Positions 1-7,495 of a DNA stretch of 14,961 nucleotides are shown here, in pieces (the stretch's first letter is position 1; every line of letters starts with the position of its first letter). The translations under genes were made by a program, and so were the position numbers. The stretch is from Methanobacteriota archaeon (lineage in GTDB: Archaea > Methanobacteriota > Methanobacteria > Methanobacteriales > Methanobacteriaceae), in the NCBI GenBank assembly GCA_023434825.1, contig JAEYSH010000239.1, forward strand, positions 1-14,961, written 5' to 3'. The notes beneath the pieces were generated by a model. That model had not been told where the DNA came from. It ran no database searches and was given only the letters and a program-made list of their open reading frames with translations.

Positions 1-2
1 CT

Positions 3-311
3 ATTGATAGGGTTACTGATGCTTATTTTAAGCCAAATATGGCTGCATTAAAAGAGGAATATTTAAAAATACTTCCTGAATTAATTGTTCAAGATAAGAA
101 AGAGATTAGATTAATTGAACCAGATGATTATAAGCAATTAAGAGATGATATGGAAAAAATGAAAGAAGAGCTCAATGAACAGAAATTTAAATCAGCACAA
201 TTAGAATCAATACTTGAAGCTGAAAGGTTTGAACAAGAAGATGAAGAGTTTAAAAGAGAATTTCTTGGAGAACAAGGATACAAAGAATATTTAAAGTCTA
301 AAAAAGAGTAA
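3..311 (+). CDS. Tyrosine recombinase (phage/archaeal integrase), C-terminal end, 5' truncated by the window
   Basis: The reading frame is open from the first bases of the window, so the start lies outside. The first visible residues, IDRVTDAYFKPN, fit the end of the integrase catalytic core, where the motif G-H-S-S-I-x-x-T-x-x-Y carries the nucleophilic tyrosine; here that would be the TAT codon at 24-26. The following segment (LKEEYLKILPEL) matches the helix that closes many archaeal integrases. After it comes a charged, probably coiled-coil tail of about 60 residues ending in lysines. The enzyme would cut and rejoin DNA at an attachment site. Its position beside unknown genes and a restriction-like module suggests it is the integrase of an island that extends to the right. 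No tRNA or attachment repeat is visible. The call rests on a short stretch, so it is moderate; an internal ATG at 39 is probably not the start. Confidence 0.55.
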   Translation: MDRVTDAYFKPNMAALKEEYLKILPELIVQDKKEIRLIEPDDYKQLRDDMEKMKEELNEQKFKSAQLESILEAERFEQEDEEFKREFLGEQGYKEYLKSKKE

Positions 312-376
312 ATTATCCTTTATTATCTCTATATGTCTACTATTTTTATATTCCAATCAAAAGCTTAAAGCTTATA

Positions 377-789
377 TTATATTTTCTTAATTCCTGTCAG
401 TAAATAGGCGGCTTCATCTACACCTAACAAGCTAACACTACGAATGTTTACAAGAAGCTTAGTTAAAGGATGCTGGATGTGGAGTAATTTCTACTTCGAG
501 GTCAAGCTCTTCTAATTTAACATAGTCTTCAACTGATTTTAGGCATAGAAATGAAGTCTCTAACCTGTAAACGATTTTATTATAACGGAATTGAATTTAT
601 TAGAAGAATGAAAATGTGTTTTTACTTCATACATTGCTAGTGGAGTGTATACGGATTTGCTCATTTTTAATCATGGATTCTAGATTATATTCTTTAATTA
701 GCAATAAGCCCTGTTATTTGAAGGTTTTTTCAATATATTCTAATTTTATCACGAGTAAAATTAGTTTAATCTTTTTTAAGGTGGGTCAT
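377..789 (-). pseudogene. Decayed gene of unknown function, several frameshifts and stops
   Basis: The minus strand reads as protein only if the frame is changed several times. From the ATG at 787-789 it begins MTHLKKD, meets a stop, continues as TNFTRDK, and shifts to KLEYIEKTFK-stop-QGLLLIKEYNLESMIKNEQ. In another frame an ATG at 662-664 opens MSKSVYTPLAMYEVKTHFHSS. After a further shift come LETSFLCLKSVEDYVKLEEL and LEVEITPHPAS. A one-base shift near 470 gives PLTKLLVNIRSVSLLGVDEA and the stop at 377-379. Joined, these give a protein of about 135 residues. I do not recognise the family. The plus-strand frame at 616-798 lies antisense to it and is a shadow. Typical decay inside an integrated island; sequencing error cannot explain this many lesions. 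Confidence 0.6.
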
Positions 790-824
790 AATAAATAAAG
801 ACTTTTATACTTTGAAGTCCATCA

Positions 825-998
825 TTATTTTTTATAATAATAACTTCCAAGCTTAATACTTGTAAATAGACGATTATTTTCAAATTCCCTTACCAATTCA
901 TCATCGATTGGTTCATTATTAAAAAAGATTTCCCAAAAAGATTTTTGCCAAGCAAGATACTCTTCAGATTTAAGAAATTCATCCATTCGGCTATTCAT
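825..998 (-). CDS. Small hypothetical protein, 57 residues
   Basis: A clean short frame running from ATG (996-998) to TAA (825-827). The product is acidic and rich in aromatic residues: MNSRMDEFLKSEEYLAWQKS, then FWEIFFNNEPIDDELVREFE and a basic end with YYYKK. A second in-frame ATG lies four codons in. An in-frame TAA two codons before the first ATG limits the N-terminus. No good ribosome site is visible, so it could be leaderless or a remnant of a longer gene. It sits just upstream, on the same strand, of the decayed gene at 377-789 and may once have shared its transcript. Codon use and amino-acid pattern look coding. Function unknown. Confidence 0.5.
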   Translation of the reverse strand: MNSRMDEFLKSEEYLAWQKSFWEIFFNNEPIDDELVREFENNRLFTSIKLGSYYYKK

Positions 999-1116
999 AC
1001 ATTAGATTATCAATAGAAGCTCTTAAATTACTTTTCCGTTAGAGAGCAATCACTCATTCAAGGGAATAGTGATAAAATTTCATAATTTACTTTTCAGATG
1101 CTCTTGCACTAAACCC

Positions 1117-1147
1117 ATTAAATATAAAACCAGTATAACTAATGGTG
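1117..1147 (+). promoter_or_regulatory. Probable TATA box and ribosome site of the gene at 1155
   Basis: The stretch ATTAAATATAAAACC (about 1117-1130) resembles an archaeal TATA box. GGTG at 1144-1147 lies seven bases before the ATG and matches the anti-Shine-Dalgarno end of archaeal 16S rRNA. The gap 999-1154 holds no other gene and separates divergent genes. Confidence 0.4.
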
Positions 1148-1154
1148 TTAAAAA

Positions 1155-1496
1155 ATGAAAGTAACTGATGCAGTGGTACGAAAATGCAAGAACGTAACCA
1201 TATTAATAGACAAGAAGATGCGTGAACGTAGAATAGAACATGATAAATACATCATAATGCTAGATGAAAACACCCCATTTAACGGTGATGAGCCTGTTAA
1301 AATTATGCATAAGTCTGATTTTGAACAAATACAGAATATGGTTAAAAGGCTTAAGATTGAGCGTGATAGTTTTCAGGAGCAGAATATGGAGTTGAAGACT
1401 ACTGTTGAGGTTCAAAAGAAGTTAATTGACAAGATTGAAAAAGTTGAAACTGTTAGTGAGGATAATTCTAAAGGATTTTTTAAAGGCTTTTTCTAA
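1155..1496 (+). CDS. Small coiled-coil protein of unknown function, 113 residues
   Basis: Starts at ATG 1155 behind GGTG. The N-terminal half (residues 1-45) is basic and compact, with VVRKCKNVTILIDKKMRERR followed by a stretch containing MLDENTPFNGDEPV. The second half (about 50-100) is a long charged helix with heptad-like spacing, typical of a coiled coil, and the protein ends with GFFKGFF. The segment PVKIMHKSDFEQIQ followed by the helix resembles in layout the tail of the recombinase at the window start (IRLIEPDDYKQL then a coiled coil), although identity is low. I do not recognise a named family; it probably belongs to the lineage-specific accessory proteins of methanogen islands. No signal peptide or membrane segment is seen. 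Confidence 0.65.
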   Translation: MKVTDAVVRKCKNVTILIDKKMRERRIEHDKYIIMLDENTPFNGDEPVKIMHKSDFEQIQNMVKRLKIERDSFQEQNMELKTTVEVQKKLIDKIEKVETVSEDNSKGFFKGFF

Positions 1497-1554
1497 CCAT
1501 TTTTTTATTAATTGGAAAGAGATTAATTATAAGAAATATAATAGGGGTGTTAAT

Positions 1555-1836
1555 ATGAATATAGACATAAAAAAATGGGTGAATGAGAAATATATATTGT
1601 ATGAAGAAATATTTGAATTCAAAGAATGTTATTGTTTAGAATTTTGCATTAAAAAGGATTTAAAAAAGTTTATTGACACATGCCTTAAACATAATGTGCC
1701 CTTTACTTTTTATCCTGAATATAAGATAGCAATATGTATTGAACATTTAAAATTATTAATTACAAAACAAAAGTTAGAAGAAGAGAGTAATCTATCTACT
1801 ACTCAATCAAGGGTCTGCTTTTCAATACTTCCTTAA
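1555..1836 (+). CDS. Hypothetical protein, 93 residues, 3' end overlapping the convergent ATPase gene
   Basis: The start is set by GGGGTG at 1544-1549, five bases before the ATG at 1555; the longer frame from 1426 overlaps the previous gene and lacks such a site. The product begins MNIDIKKWVNEKYILYEEIF and contains cysteine-bearing segments (ECYCLEFCIKKDLKKFIDTC) and a later IAICIEHLKLLI helix. The four cysteines are not in a clear zinc-binding spacing. The last 12 or so codons (1799-1836) are antisense to the C-terminus of the convergent GHKL ATPase gene. The original end may therefore have been replaced when the two segments were joined. Function unknown. It follows the 1155 gene by 58 bases that include a T7 run at 1500-1506, so co-transcription is uncertain. 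Confidence 0.6.
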   Translation: MNIDIKKWVNEKYILYEEIFEFKECYCLEFCIKKDLKKFIDTCLKHNVPFTFYPEYKIAICIEHLKLLITKQKLEEESNLSTTQSRVCFSILP

Positions 1837-3709
1837 TTTCATCATCAGATGTGCCTGTAGGAATTTTCTTTATTGTATGTATTTTATCCATTAGGTTAAA
1901 TGTACGGGCCTTTGCGCTGCCTATTACAACATCGTATCTCATTGGAATTGTATTTATTCCTCTTATTAATTGATTTGTATCTTCTTCGGCATCTTCATCT
2001 ATTTTACTTCCTAAAACAAAACAAACAAAATTTGTATCTTTAAGTTTTTCTGTACTCCTTAAGCGCCGGGCATAATCTTCAGCTTGCCTTAAATTATTTA
2101 TAGTTAGTTTATGTCCTCCTCTTTTCAATTCTACAATTAAAACTTTATCATAACCTGAAATATTCCCGAGTTTATCGTATTTATAGCTATTATAGATGCT
2201 TGCAGAAGAATCAGGTAATGAAACAAAATCAGGTCTTTTATCTGATTCTTTTATATTGCCTCCACCGAATAATTTATTCATTACAGTTGAAAGCTTTTGA
2301 TTAGAAGTAAAGTTAAAACCTTCATATTCTGGTCCAAAAATCCACAATCCTTTCTCAAAAAGGGGATGAAGTTCAGTTAATTCTTTAGTTTTAGGATTGT
2401 CCATAATTAACTCAATTTCCTCAATTAGAGCTATTCTAGAATGAAGCTCATCTAACACTATTTTAGCTTTTTTAATATCCCAATCACTTATAATCTCAGT
2501 CAGAGTATCAATATCTTCAATAGGAATATTTGCAAGTTGTTTAAGTAGTAAAAATCCAGTTCTAGATTCTTCCATTTTAATAAGAAGTTCAACTAATTTT
2601 TTGAAATCAGCTCTGGATATTCGTGGACAACTTTTTTGGATATTATCAATTGTTTCTCCAACTAAATCCAGAGAATAATCACTTAAACTAACTAGTTTTT
2701 CTCTATGTTCTTCAAGAACAATTATTTTAGATTCTTTTCGGGCGTCTTGCATTAATTCTTGAATTGAATTAAATATACAATTTTCAACATGTTTAAGTAT
2801 TTTCTCGGTTCTTTCATTTTTTTTAAAGTCTGTCCATTCGGGGTTAACTTCATCTTTTAAAATATCGGCAAATATTAAAAAAGTATGTTTCTTAGCTGCA
2901 GGACTACGCCCATCCAAATAAGCCCCTTCTAAGCTTTCCCAAGAATTTTCTTTAACTTTTCTATCATTAACCCACCATGCTACACCATGATGCTTACTTA
3001 ATCTACCTGCTTTTGAGCTTGATATTCGTAATATTTGGACTTTTTCTTCTTCACCGGGAATATGGCATTCTTTTTCAGTGGTAACATTACTTAAGTCAAT
3101 TAATTTAATCTTACTATTATTAACATAAATTGAAAAGTCAGTATTAGTTATAAATTTAGAACCTAACAAATCTATTACATCTTGTTCGTTTATGTAATGA
3201 TTAACTAGTTTACAGGATATTTTTGTACCATTACCTTCTTTATTTCCTTTTTTTATACAATTGAAATTAAAAGGGTCGGAACCTTTATTTGTTACTTTAA
3301 ATGTATGACAATGTCCATTTTTCCAAGTATTCACGTAGTATTCATCAGAGAAGCAAAATAAACTATGTCTTCCTTTACCATTTCTACCAAATGCTCTTCT
3401 TTTTCGATGGATAGAAGGGTCAGGAGAATCTACTAATGAACCATTTTTATCAAGCCTATTATATCCTACTTCTTGCCAGATTTCTATAAACTCTTTTTTA
3501 GTCATTCCAGTTCCATTATCTTTAATTTCAAAGATATCTCCTTCCTTTGGCCAAGTTATGTATACTTTATTCGCACCAGCATCCCAAGAATTAGCTACCA
3601 ATTCCACAAGAGCTATATTAGGGTCTGAAACAAGTTGGTTTGTAAACTCTTTAAATATTCGTTTATTATATGTTGGTCCAAAAGTTTTTTGAATGGAATT
3701 CTTAACCAT
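1799..3709 (-). CDS. GHKL (MutL/MORC/Hsp90-type) ATPase fused to a C-terminal PD-(D/E)xK nuclease-like domain
   Basis: The 636-residue protein has a Bergerat-fold ATPase at its N-terminus. The N box is ELVANSWDAGA (E36, N40, D43), the G1 box IKDNGTGM (D64, G66, G68), and the glycine lid GRNGKGRHS (about 108-116). Residues 120-290 look like the transducer part, and 300-440 is helical and charged. The C-terminus carries FEKGLWIFGPEYEG (about 451-464), then RPDFVSL (D494), LIVELKR (E527, K529) and RQAEDYARRL (Q542, Y546). That order of D, ExK and QxxxY is seen in Shedu-like and other PD-(D/E)xK nucleases. GHKL ATPases linked to restriction systems are an established class related to MutL and MORC. 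An ATP-gated DNA clamp and nuclease is inferred from this. The gene is divergent from the methyltransferase, sharing a 177-base promoter region. The start ATG at 3709 has only a weak GATG-like ribosome site. Confidence 0.85.
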   Translation of the reverse strand: MVKNSIQKTFGPTYNKRIFKEFTNQLVSDPNIALVELVANSWDAGANKVYITWPKEGDIFEIKDNGTGMTKKEFIEIWQEVGYNRLDKNGSLVDSPDPSIHRKRRAFGRNGKGRHSLFCFSDEYYVNTWKNGHCHTFKVTNKGSDPFNFNCIKKGNKEGNGTKISCKLVNHYINEQDVIDLLGSKFITNTDFSIYVNNSKIKLIDLSNVTTEKECHIPGEEEKVQILRISSSKAGRLSKHHGVAWWVNDRKVKENSWESLEGAYLDGRSPAAKKHTFLIFADILKDEVNPEWTDFKKNERTEKILKHVENCIFNSIQELMQDARKESKIIVLEEHREKLVSLSDYSLDLVGETIDNIQKSCPRISRADFKKLVELLIKMEESRTGFLLLKQLANIPIEDIDTLTEIISDWDIKKAKIVLDELHSRIALIEEIELIMDNPKTKELTELHPLFEKGLWIFGPEYEGFNFTSNQKLSTVMNKLFGGGNIKESDKRPDFVSLPDSSASIYNSYKYDKLGNISGYDKVLIVELKRGGHKLTINNLRQAEDYARRLRSTEKLKDTNFVCFVLGSKIDEDAEEDTNQLIRGINTIPMRYDVVIGSAKARTFNLMDKIHTIKKIPTGTSDDEIKEVLKSRPLIE

Positions 3710-3886
3710 TTTAACATCTTCTTAATTTTATGACTTAAATTCTAATTTTATATTATTTAATTATATCATTTTTTTAATCCAAATATTTATCAAATTTAAG
3801 ATTGAGTTTATAATCAATATTTAACATATATTACAAAATGAAGAATAATAAAGCTTATAATTCACTTATAACTAGGAGTCCCATTA
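3710..3886. promoter_or_regulatory. Divergent promoter region between the ATPase-nuclease and methyltransferase genes
   Basis: This 177-base AT-rich gap separates two divergent genes. For the rightward gene, AGGAG at 3874-3878 lies eight bases before the ATG, and TATA-like sequences occur at about 3825-3833 (CATATATTA) and 3854-3860 (CTTATAA). For the leftward gene there are several AT-rich candidates in 3745-3775, with none clearly best. No obvious operator palindrome is seen. Its place suggests that nuclease and methyltransferase levels are set together. Confidence 0.5.
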
Positions 3887-4819
3887 ATGAAACTTGATAC
3901 AAGAGAAACAATAAATGCAAGACCATTTTTAAAATGGGCTGGTGGAAAGACACAACTGTTAATTGAATTTCAAAATAGATTACCAGAAAGTATACGCGAG
4001 AAAAAATTAATTAATAATTATATTGAACCTTTTATTGGAGGAGGAGCAATGTTTTTCTTCCTTAAAAGGAATTACGAAGTTAAAAATTCAATTATAATGG
4101 ATATAAATAAGGAATTAATTATTGGATATAAAACTTTAAAAAATGATTATAATGCAGTTATCGATAAATTATGCGCCATTGAAGAAACTTATCTTAAAAA
4201 AACAGATGATAAACGGAAAGAATTCTATTATAAGATAAGAGATGATTATAATGAACAGATGAAAGATTTTGATTATAAAAACTATGGAGAAAATTGGATT
4301 GATAGAACTAGTTTTTTAATTTTCATTAATAAAACATGCTTTAATGGTCTTTTTCGACAAAACTTAAAGGGAGGATTTAATGTTCCATTTGGACGTTATA
4401 AAAATCCCAAAATATGTGATAAGGATAATATTATTGAAGTAGGTAAGGCTTTAAAAAATACCGAAATTATTAATGGAGATTTTACTTTATCATCACACTA
4501 TATTGAAAAAGAAAGCTTAGTTTATTTAGACCCTCCTTATAGGCCATTAAATAAAACTTCTAATTTTACCAGTTATTCAAAAGATGGATTCGATGATAAT
4601 GACCAGCATAGATTAGCTCAATTTTTTAAAGAAATGGATAAGAAAGGAGCTTATTTAATGTTAAGCAATTCTGACCCAAAGAACGAGGACCCTGATGATG
4701 AATTTTTTGATAATCTTTATAAAGAATATAAAATAGAAAGAGTTCCAGCTAAAAGGTTCATTAATTGTGATGCTTCAAAAAGAGGAGAGATTAATGAGCT
4801 AATTATTAGAAACTATTAA
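3887..4819 (+). CDS. Dam/DpnII-family DNA N6-adenine methyltransferase
   Basis: A full-length 310-residue member of the alpha-group D12-class adenine methyltransferases, which move a methyl group from S-adenosylmethionine to the N6 of adenine. The AdoMet-binding parts are visible: FLKWAGGK (residues 14-21) and YIEPFIGGGAMFF (about 45-57). The catalytic motif DPPY is at 215-218. The target-recognition loop TCFNGLFRQNLKGGFNVPFG (about 150-169) has the FNG...R.N.KG.FNVPFGRYK pattern of GATC enzymes such as Dam and DpnM. The C-terminal KRGEINELIIRNY is also typical of the family. Start at ATG 3887 behind AGGAG. It shares an operon with the EVE-like nuclease gene (13-base gap). The likely role is to protect host DNA from the module's nucleases. 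GATC specificity is a prediction from the loop; GATATC-type relatives exist. Confidence 0.92.
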   Translation: MKLDTRETINARPFLKWAGGKTQLLIEFQNRLPESIREKKLINNYIEPFIGGGAMFFFLKRNYEVKNSIIMDINKELIIGYKTLKNDYNAVIDKLCAIEETYLKKTDDKRKEFYYKIRDDYNEQMKDFDYKNYGENWIDRTSFLIFINKTCFNGLFRQNLKGGFNVPFGRYKNPKICDKDNIIEVGKALKNTEIINGDFTLSSHYIEKESLVYLDPPYRPLNKTSNFTSYSKDGFDDNDQHRLAQFFKEMDKKGAYLMLSNSDPKNEDPDDEFFDNLYKEYKIERVPAKRFINCDASKRGEINELIIRNY

Positions 4820-4832
4820 GTGAGAGGGTATT

Positions 4833-5987
4833 ATGGTTGCAGGATATATAATGAGTTTAGATAGCATTGAATCATTAGAAAAATATATATTCAATGGTAT
4901 CTATTCAACAAAATTATCCACACCGTCTAATTATTGGAAAAAACATCATGAAGCTACTTTTGCTGACTATGCAACAATGCAACCTGGAGATAACATATAC
5001 TTTTTCATTAAACGAAAAATATATGGTATCGGTGAAATAGTTCAAGTTGGTGATGATTGTAAGTTCTTAAATTATCCTAATGCTAACAAGCCTTTTAATT
5101 TTACATATAATGATATTAAAAATGATTTATTATGGGATGAAGGAGAACATAGTAAAGACCAACGTTGGATTTGTGTTTTTAAGCCTAATCCTAATTTTTT
5201 TATGAATGGCATAGATATGGATGAAGCATTATCTTCTAATCCTTCAAAATTTAGAAGTTTACGCGCTTTTTGGAAAGTTTCATTTATAAAATTAGATGAT
5301 GATGAAAATCAAGCGTTAAAAGATGTAATATTAAAAAACAACCAGCATTTACTTAATAATAGTGATAAAGATTTTATATTTAATAGTAAATATCAAGATT
5401 ACCATTTAAAAATACTGAATTTATTAAAAAATAATAATTATAAATTTGAAATGAATGAAATTTTATCTTCTTGTTGCGATGCAGCTAAATTAAAACATGA
5501 AATGGCAATTGAAGCAGGAATCTTATTCCAATTATCAAATAAAGAAAAAGAAACAACTGAAATATTTGGTCAATGGGATTATATTTCACATCAAGTTATT
5601 GCTTCACCATTTAAACCAGTAGATTATATGGATAAAATGGATATTTTTGGGTATTCTTTCATTCCAGAATATAATCCAACCAAATCAAAATTTTTAGTTA
5701 TGGAACTTAAAAAAGATAATGCTAATAAAGAAGATATAGACCAACTTTTAAAATATGTAGATTGGGTAAATGATGACTATTCTCATGGAGATTACTCTAT
5801 GATTCACTCATTTTTAGTAGCTTCAGGCTTTTCTGAGGATGTAATTAATTATTCAAAAGAAATAGGCATTAGAAAATATGTACTCGGAAGAAGACCACCT
5901 AAATCAGAAGAATGGTCTAATCTAAAATTAGTAAAATATTCTTTTGATGAAATAGATAATAAAATAAGGTTTGATTTAGTAAAATAG
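4833..5987 (+). CDS. EVE/PUA-like N-terminal domain with NucS-like PD-(D/E)xK nuclease C-terminus
   Basis: 384 residues, starting at ATG 4833 behind GAGGG and 13 bases after the methyltransferase stop, so surely the second gene of that operon. Residues 3-160 resemble an EVE/PUA-like fold: GYIMSLDSIESLEKYIF, then DYATMQPGDNIYFFIKRKIY and GIGEIV, the beta-barrel signature of domains that read modified bases. Residues about 175-240 are helical. The C-terminus has MDKMDIFGY (D270), FLVMELKKDNANKEDIDQLL (E291, K293, Q304) and KYVDWV (Y308). This is the D - ExK - QxxxY layout of NucS/EndoMS-type nucleases, where a pattern like IDIL...VVELKRG...QLLRYVGWV is usual. It is therefore probably the restriction partner, recognising a site or its methylation state and cutting. 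Both domain calls are by eye and not confirmed by a search; a DNA-cutting role is an inference. Confidence 0.7.
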   Translation: MVAGYIMSLDSIESLEKYIFNGIYSTKLSTPSNYWKKHHEATFADYATMQPGDNIYFFIKRKIYGIGEIVQVGDDCKFLNYPNANKPFNFTYNDIKNDLLWDEGEHSKDQRWICVFKPNPNFFMNGIDMDEALSSNPSKFRSLRAFWKVSFIKLDDDENQALKDVILKNNQHLLNNSDKDFIFNSKYQDYHLKILNLLKNNNYKFEMNEILSSCCDAAKLKHEMAIEAGILFQLSNKEKETTEIFGQWDYISHQVIASPFKPVDYMDKMDIFGYSFIPEYNPTKSKFLVMELKKDNANKEDIDQLLKYVDWVNDDYSHGDYSMIHSFLVASGFSEDVINYSKEIGIRKYVLGRRPPKSEEWSNLKLVKYSFDEIDNKIRFDLVK

Positions 5988-6054
5988 ATTTTAAACTTCA
6001 TATAATAGTTATATGTCTTTTAAATTTTTAATAAAATTGATTTCATGCACAATT

Positions 6055-6072
6055 CTCAGGGGAAAGAGAAGG
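6055..6072 (+). repeat. Solo copy of the AGGGGtAAGAGAAGG tail motif
   Basis: AGGGGAAAGAGAAGG at 6058-6072 matches 14 of 15 bases with 7146-7160. It resembles the tail that closes the longer repeats at 7605, 8065 and 8339. Here it stands alone in the 201-base gap after the EVE-nuclease gene, followed by TCTCTCAC. Confidence 0.5.
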
Positions 6073-6106
6073 TCTCTCACTTATACACACTTTGTATGAA
6101 AATACA

Positions 6107-6134
6107 GAGGAAAATAAAAAAATATCCTCCTTTT
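6107..6134 (+). terminator. Weak stem-loop with T run after the methyltransferase/nuclease operon
   Basis: GAGGA (6107-6111) pairs with TCCTC (6125-6129) across a 13-base A-rich loop, followed by CTTTTG. It lies about 120 bases past the operon and could end it or, on the other strand, the convergent zinc-ribbon gene. Five pairs is short, so this is tentative. Confidence 0.3.
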
Positions 6135-6188
6135 GTCATTGATTATACTCGGTTTCTAAATAATTGATTTGGATAATTATATGGAATT

Positions 6189-6704
6189 TTAACATTTTTC
6201 ATAACCTTCAAGTACTTCTAATGCCTTTGATTCATCATATAATACTTCTATACGGACATATTTAAACCCTAAAAGCATATCCTTGATATCATCACCTTCT
6301 ACGACTACATTTTTTTTAGTTTTCAAAGAACGTTTTATTAACTCATCATAGAATGGATAGAGGTTTTTAGTTCCGGGTTCGGCGTTTTTTTCATATAAAT
6401 AATATTCAGAACATTTAGATGAACAATGAGGTTCACGAGGTCCTGTTGCATAACCATGTTCTGCGTTTTCTCCGCAAATAGGGCATTTTGCTTTAAGTAA
6501 TATATAAGGTTCATTTTTCTTTTTCTTCTTTTTAACTTCCCTAAGTTCTGCGTTAGGCCAGACACTAACTAGCCTATATGTTTTTCTTTCTTCATTCTGT
6601 CGTGTGATTTTTTTACCTATTACAACAGGCATATCATGATAGAATTTATAGATGTTCCCATCTTCTTCTGCTTCATAATCTTCTCTGCTTATTATTTTAA
6701 TCAA
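6189..6704 (-). CDS. Zinc-ribbon-containing hypothetical protein with non-ATG start
   Basis: A 171-residue soluble protein. The centre has CPIC (C74, C77) and HCSSKC (H93, C94, C98), a four-cysteine layout that should bind one zinc ion. Before it lies a run of lysines (about 58-63), and after it a mixed alpha/beta region ending in GYEKC. No known family is recognised. The frame opens with TTG at 6702-6704, but a strong GGAGG (6706-6710) ends only one base before it, too close for normal use. The ATG inside GGAGG's own context runs into a stop after three codons, and the first in-frame ATG is residue 25. Either TTG or a rare ATT is used, or the original start was lost. It stands alone between the defence operon (convergent) and a long gene-free region. 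Confidence 0.65.
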   Translation of the reverse strand: MIKIISREDYEAEEDGNIYKFYHDMPVVIGKKITRQNEERKTYRLVSVWPNAELREVKKKKKKNEPYILLKAKCPICGENAEHGYATGPREPHCSSKCSEYYLYEKNAEPGTKNLYPFYDELIKRSLKTKKNVVVEGDDIKDMLLGFKYVRIEVLYDESKALEVLEGYEKC

Positions 6705-7495
6705 TCCTCCATGTAATATTCAAATTAAAGTGGATATTGAATTATGATATGTTTTTATTTCTATCATGTATAATATCTTTTAGTTTAAATGTATGAAATT
6801 TTTTAATTAATAGGGGAACATTGAATGAAAAAGCGAAATTACTAGGATTTTTATAATAAAAAACTCAATCGGCTACCTTTAATTTAACAAAAGAATAAAT
6901 ATAATCTAAATCTTAAGCATTAGTATACATATAATCAAAGCACCATCTAATTTAATCAACTCACATTATAACTTATAATTAAATGGATTGGTAAGCGTAT
7001 ACTGGATAAGCTCTAACTGGATATAAATGTTTTATAATTAATATCAATTTTAAAGTGATAAAATCCTAAACTATAACTAAATAATTGTTTATTTTAGTTT
7101 TAAAGCGTTAAACAGAATAATTCTTATGAACTTATGAATTTCCTTAGGGGTAAGAGAAGGGTATACATACTTGTCTCTTCTTATCCTCTGGGGAGTATGT
7201 AAAAATCAATGCTTATTAGAACTCTTAAGGCTTTTTTACTTCATTAAGCAATTCTAAAAATCTAATATACGTAACTATACATTTAGAATCGATTTTGTTT
7301 TTGAGTGCTCAATTATTTAAATAAAGGTCAATTAATCAATATTTTTATAGTTGAAAATATTCTCTAATTAAATTTTAGATAATAAGACACTACATATTAC
7401 AGTTTTTTCGCTGTTTTAAAACACTTTTTATTAATATTAAATCATAGAATGAGCAGAATGACTTTATATTACTTAATTCATCTCATTTTTAATTG
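6705..7495. other. Gene-free AT-rich region
   Basis: No frame of convincing coding character was found on either strand in these 790 bases. The first 100 bases should hold the promoter of the zinc-ribbon gene (minus strand), with AT-rich TATA candidates near 6740-6780. An imperfect hairpin AACTAAATAA / TTATTTTAGTT lies at about 7076-7100. It is followed by a copy of the GGGG tail motif at 7146. The rest is featureless to my eye. Confidence 0.5.
7146..7193 (+). repeat. Tail-motif copy with an imperfect hairpin
   Basis: AGGGGTAAGAGAAGG (7146-7160) is nearly identical to 6058-6072. Its GGGTAAGA can pair with TCTTATCC further on (about 7177-7187), giving a hairpin of about eight pairs with a G-T pair. 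It is followed by CTGGGGAG. Confidence 0.45.

Noticed and set aside
616..798. Plus-strand 60-codon frame
   Set aside because: It is antisense to the decayed minus-strand gene, has no ribosome site and an unlikely composition.
1426..1554. Longer N-terminus for the 1555 gene
   Set aside because: It would overlap the preceding gene by 70 bases; GGGGTG just before 1555 fixes the shorter start.
6338..6565. Minus-strand 75-codon frame
   Set aside because: It lies inside the zinc-ribbon gene in another frame, with no start signal of its own.
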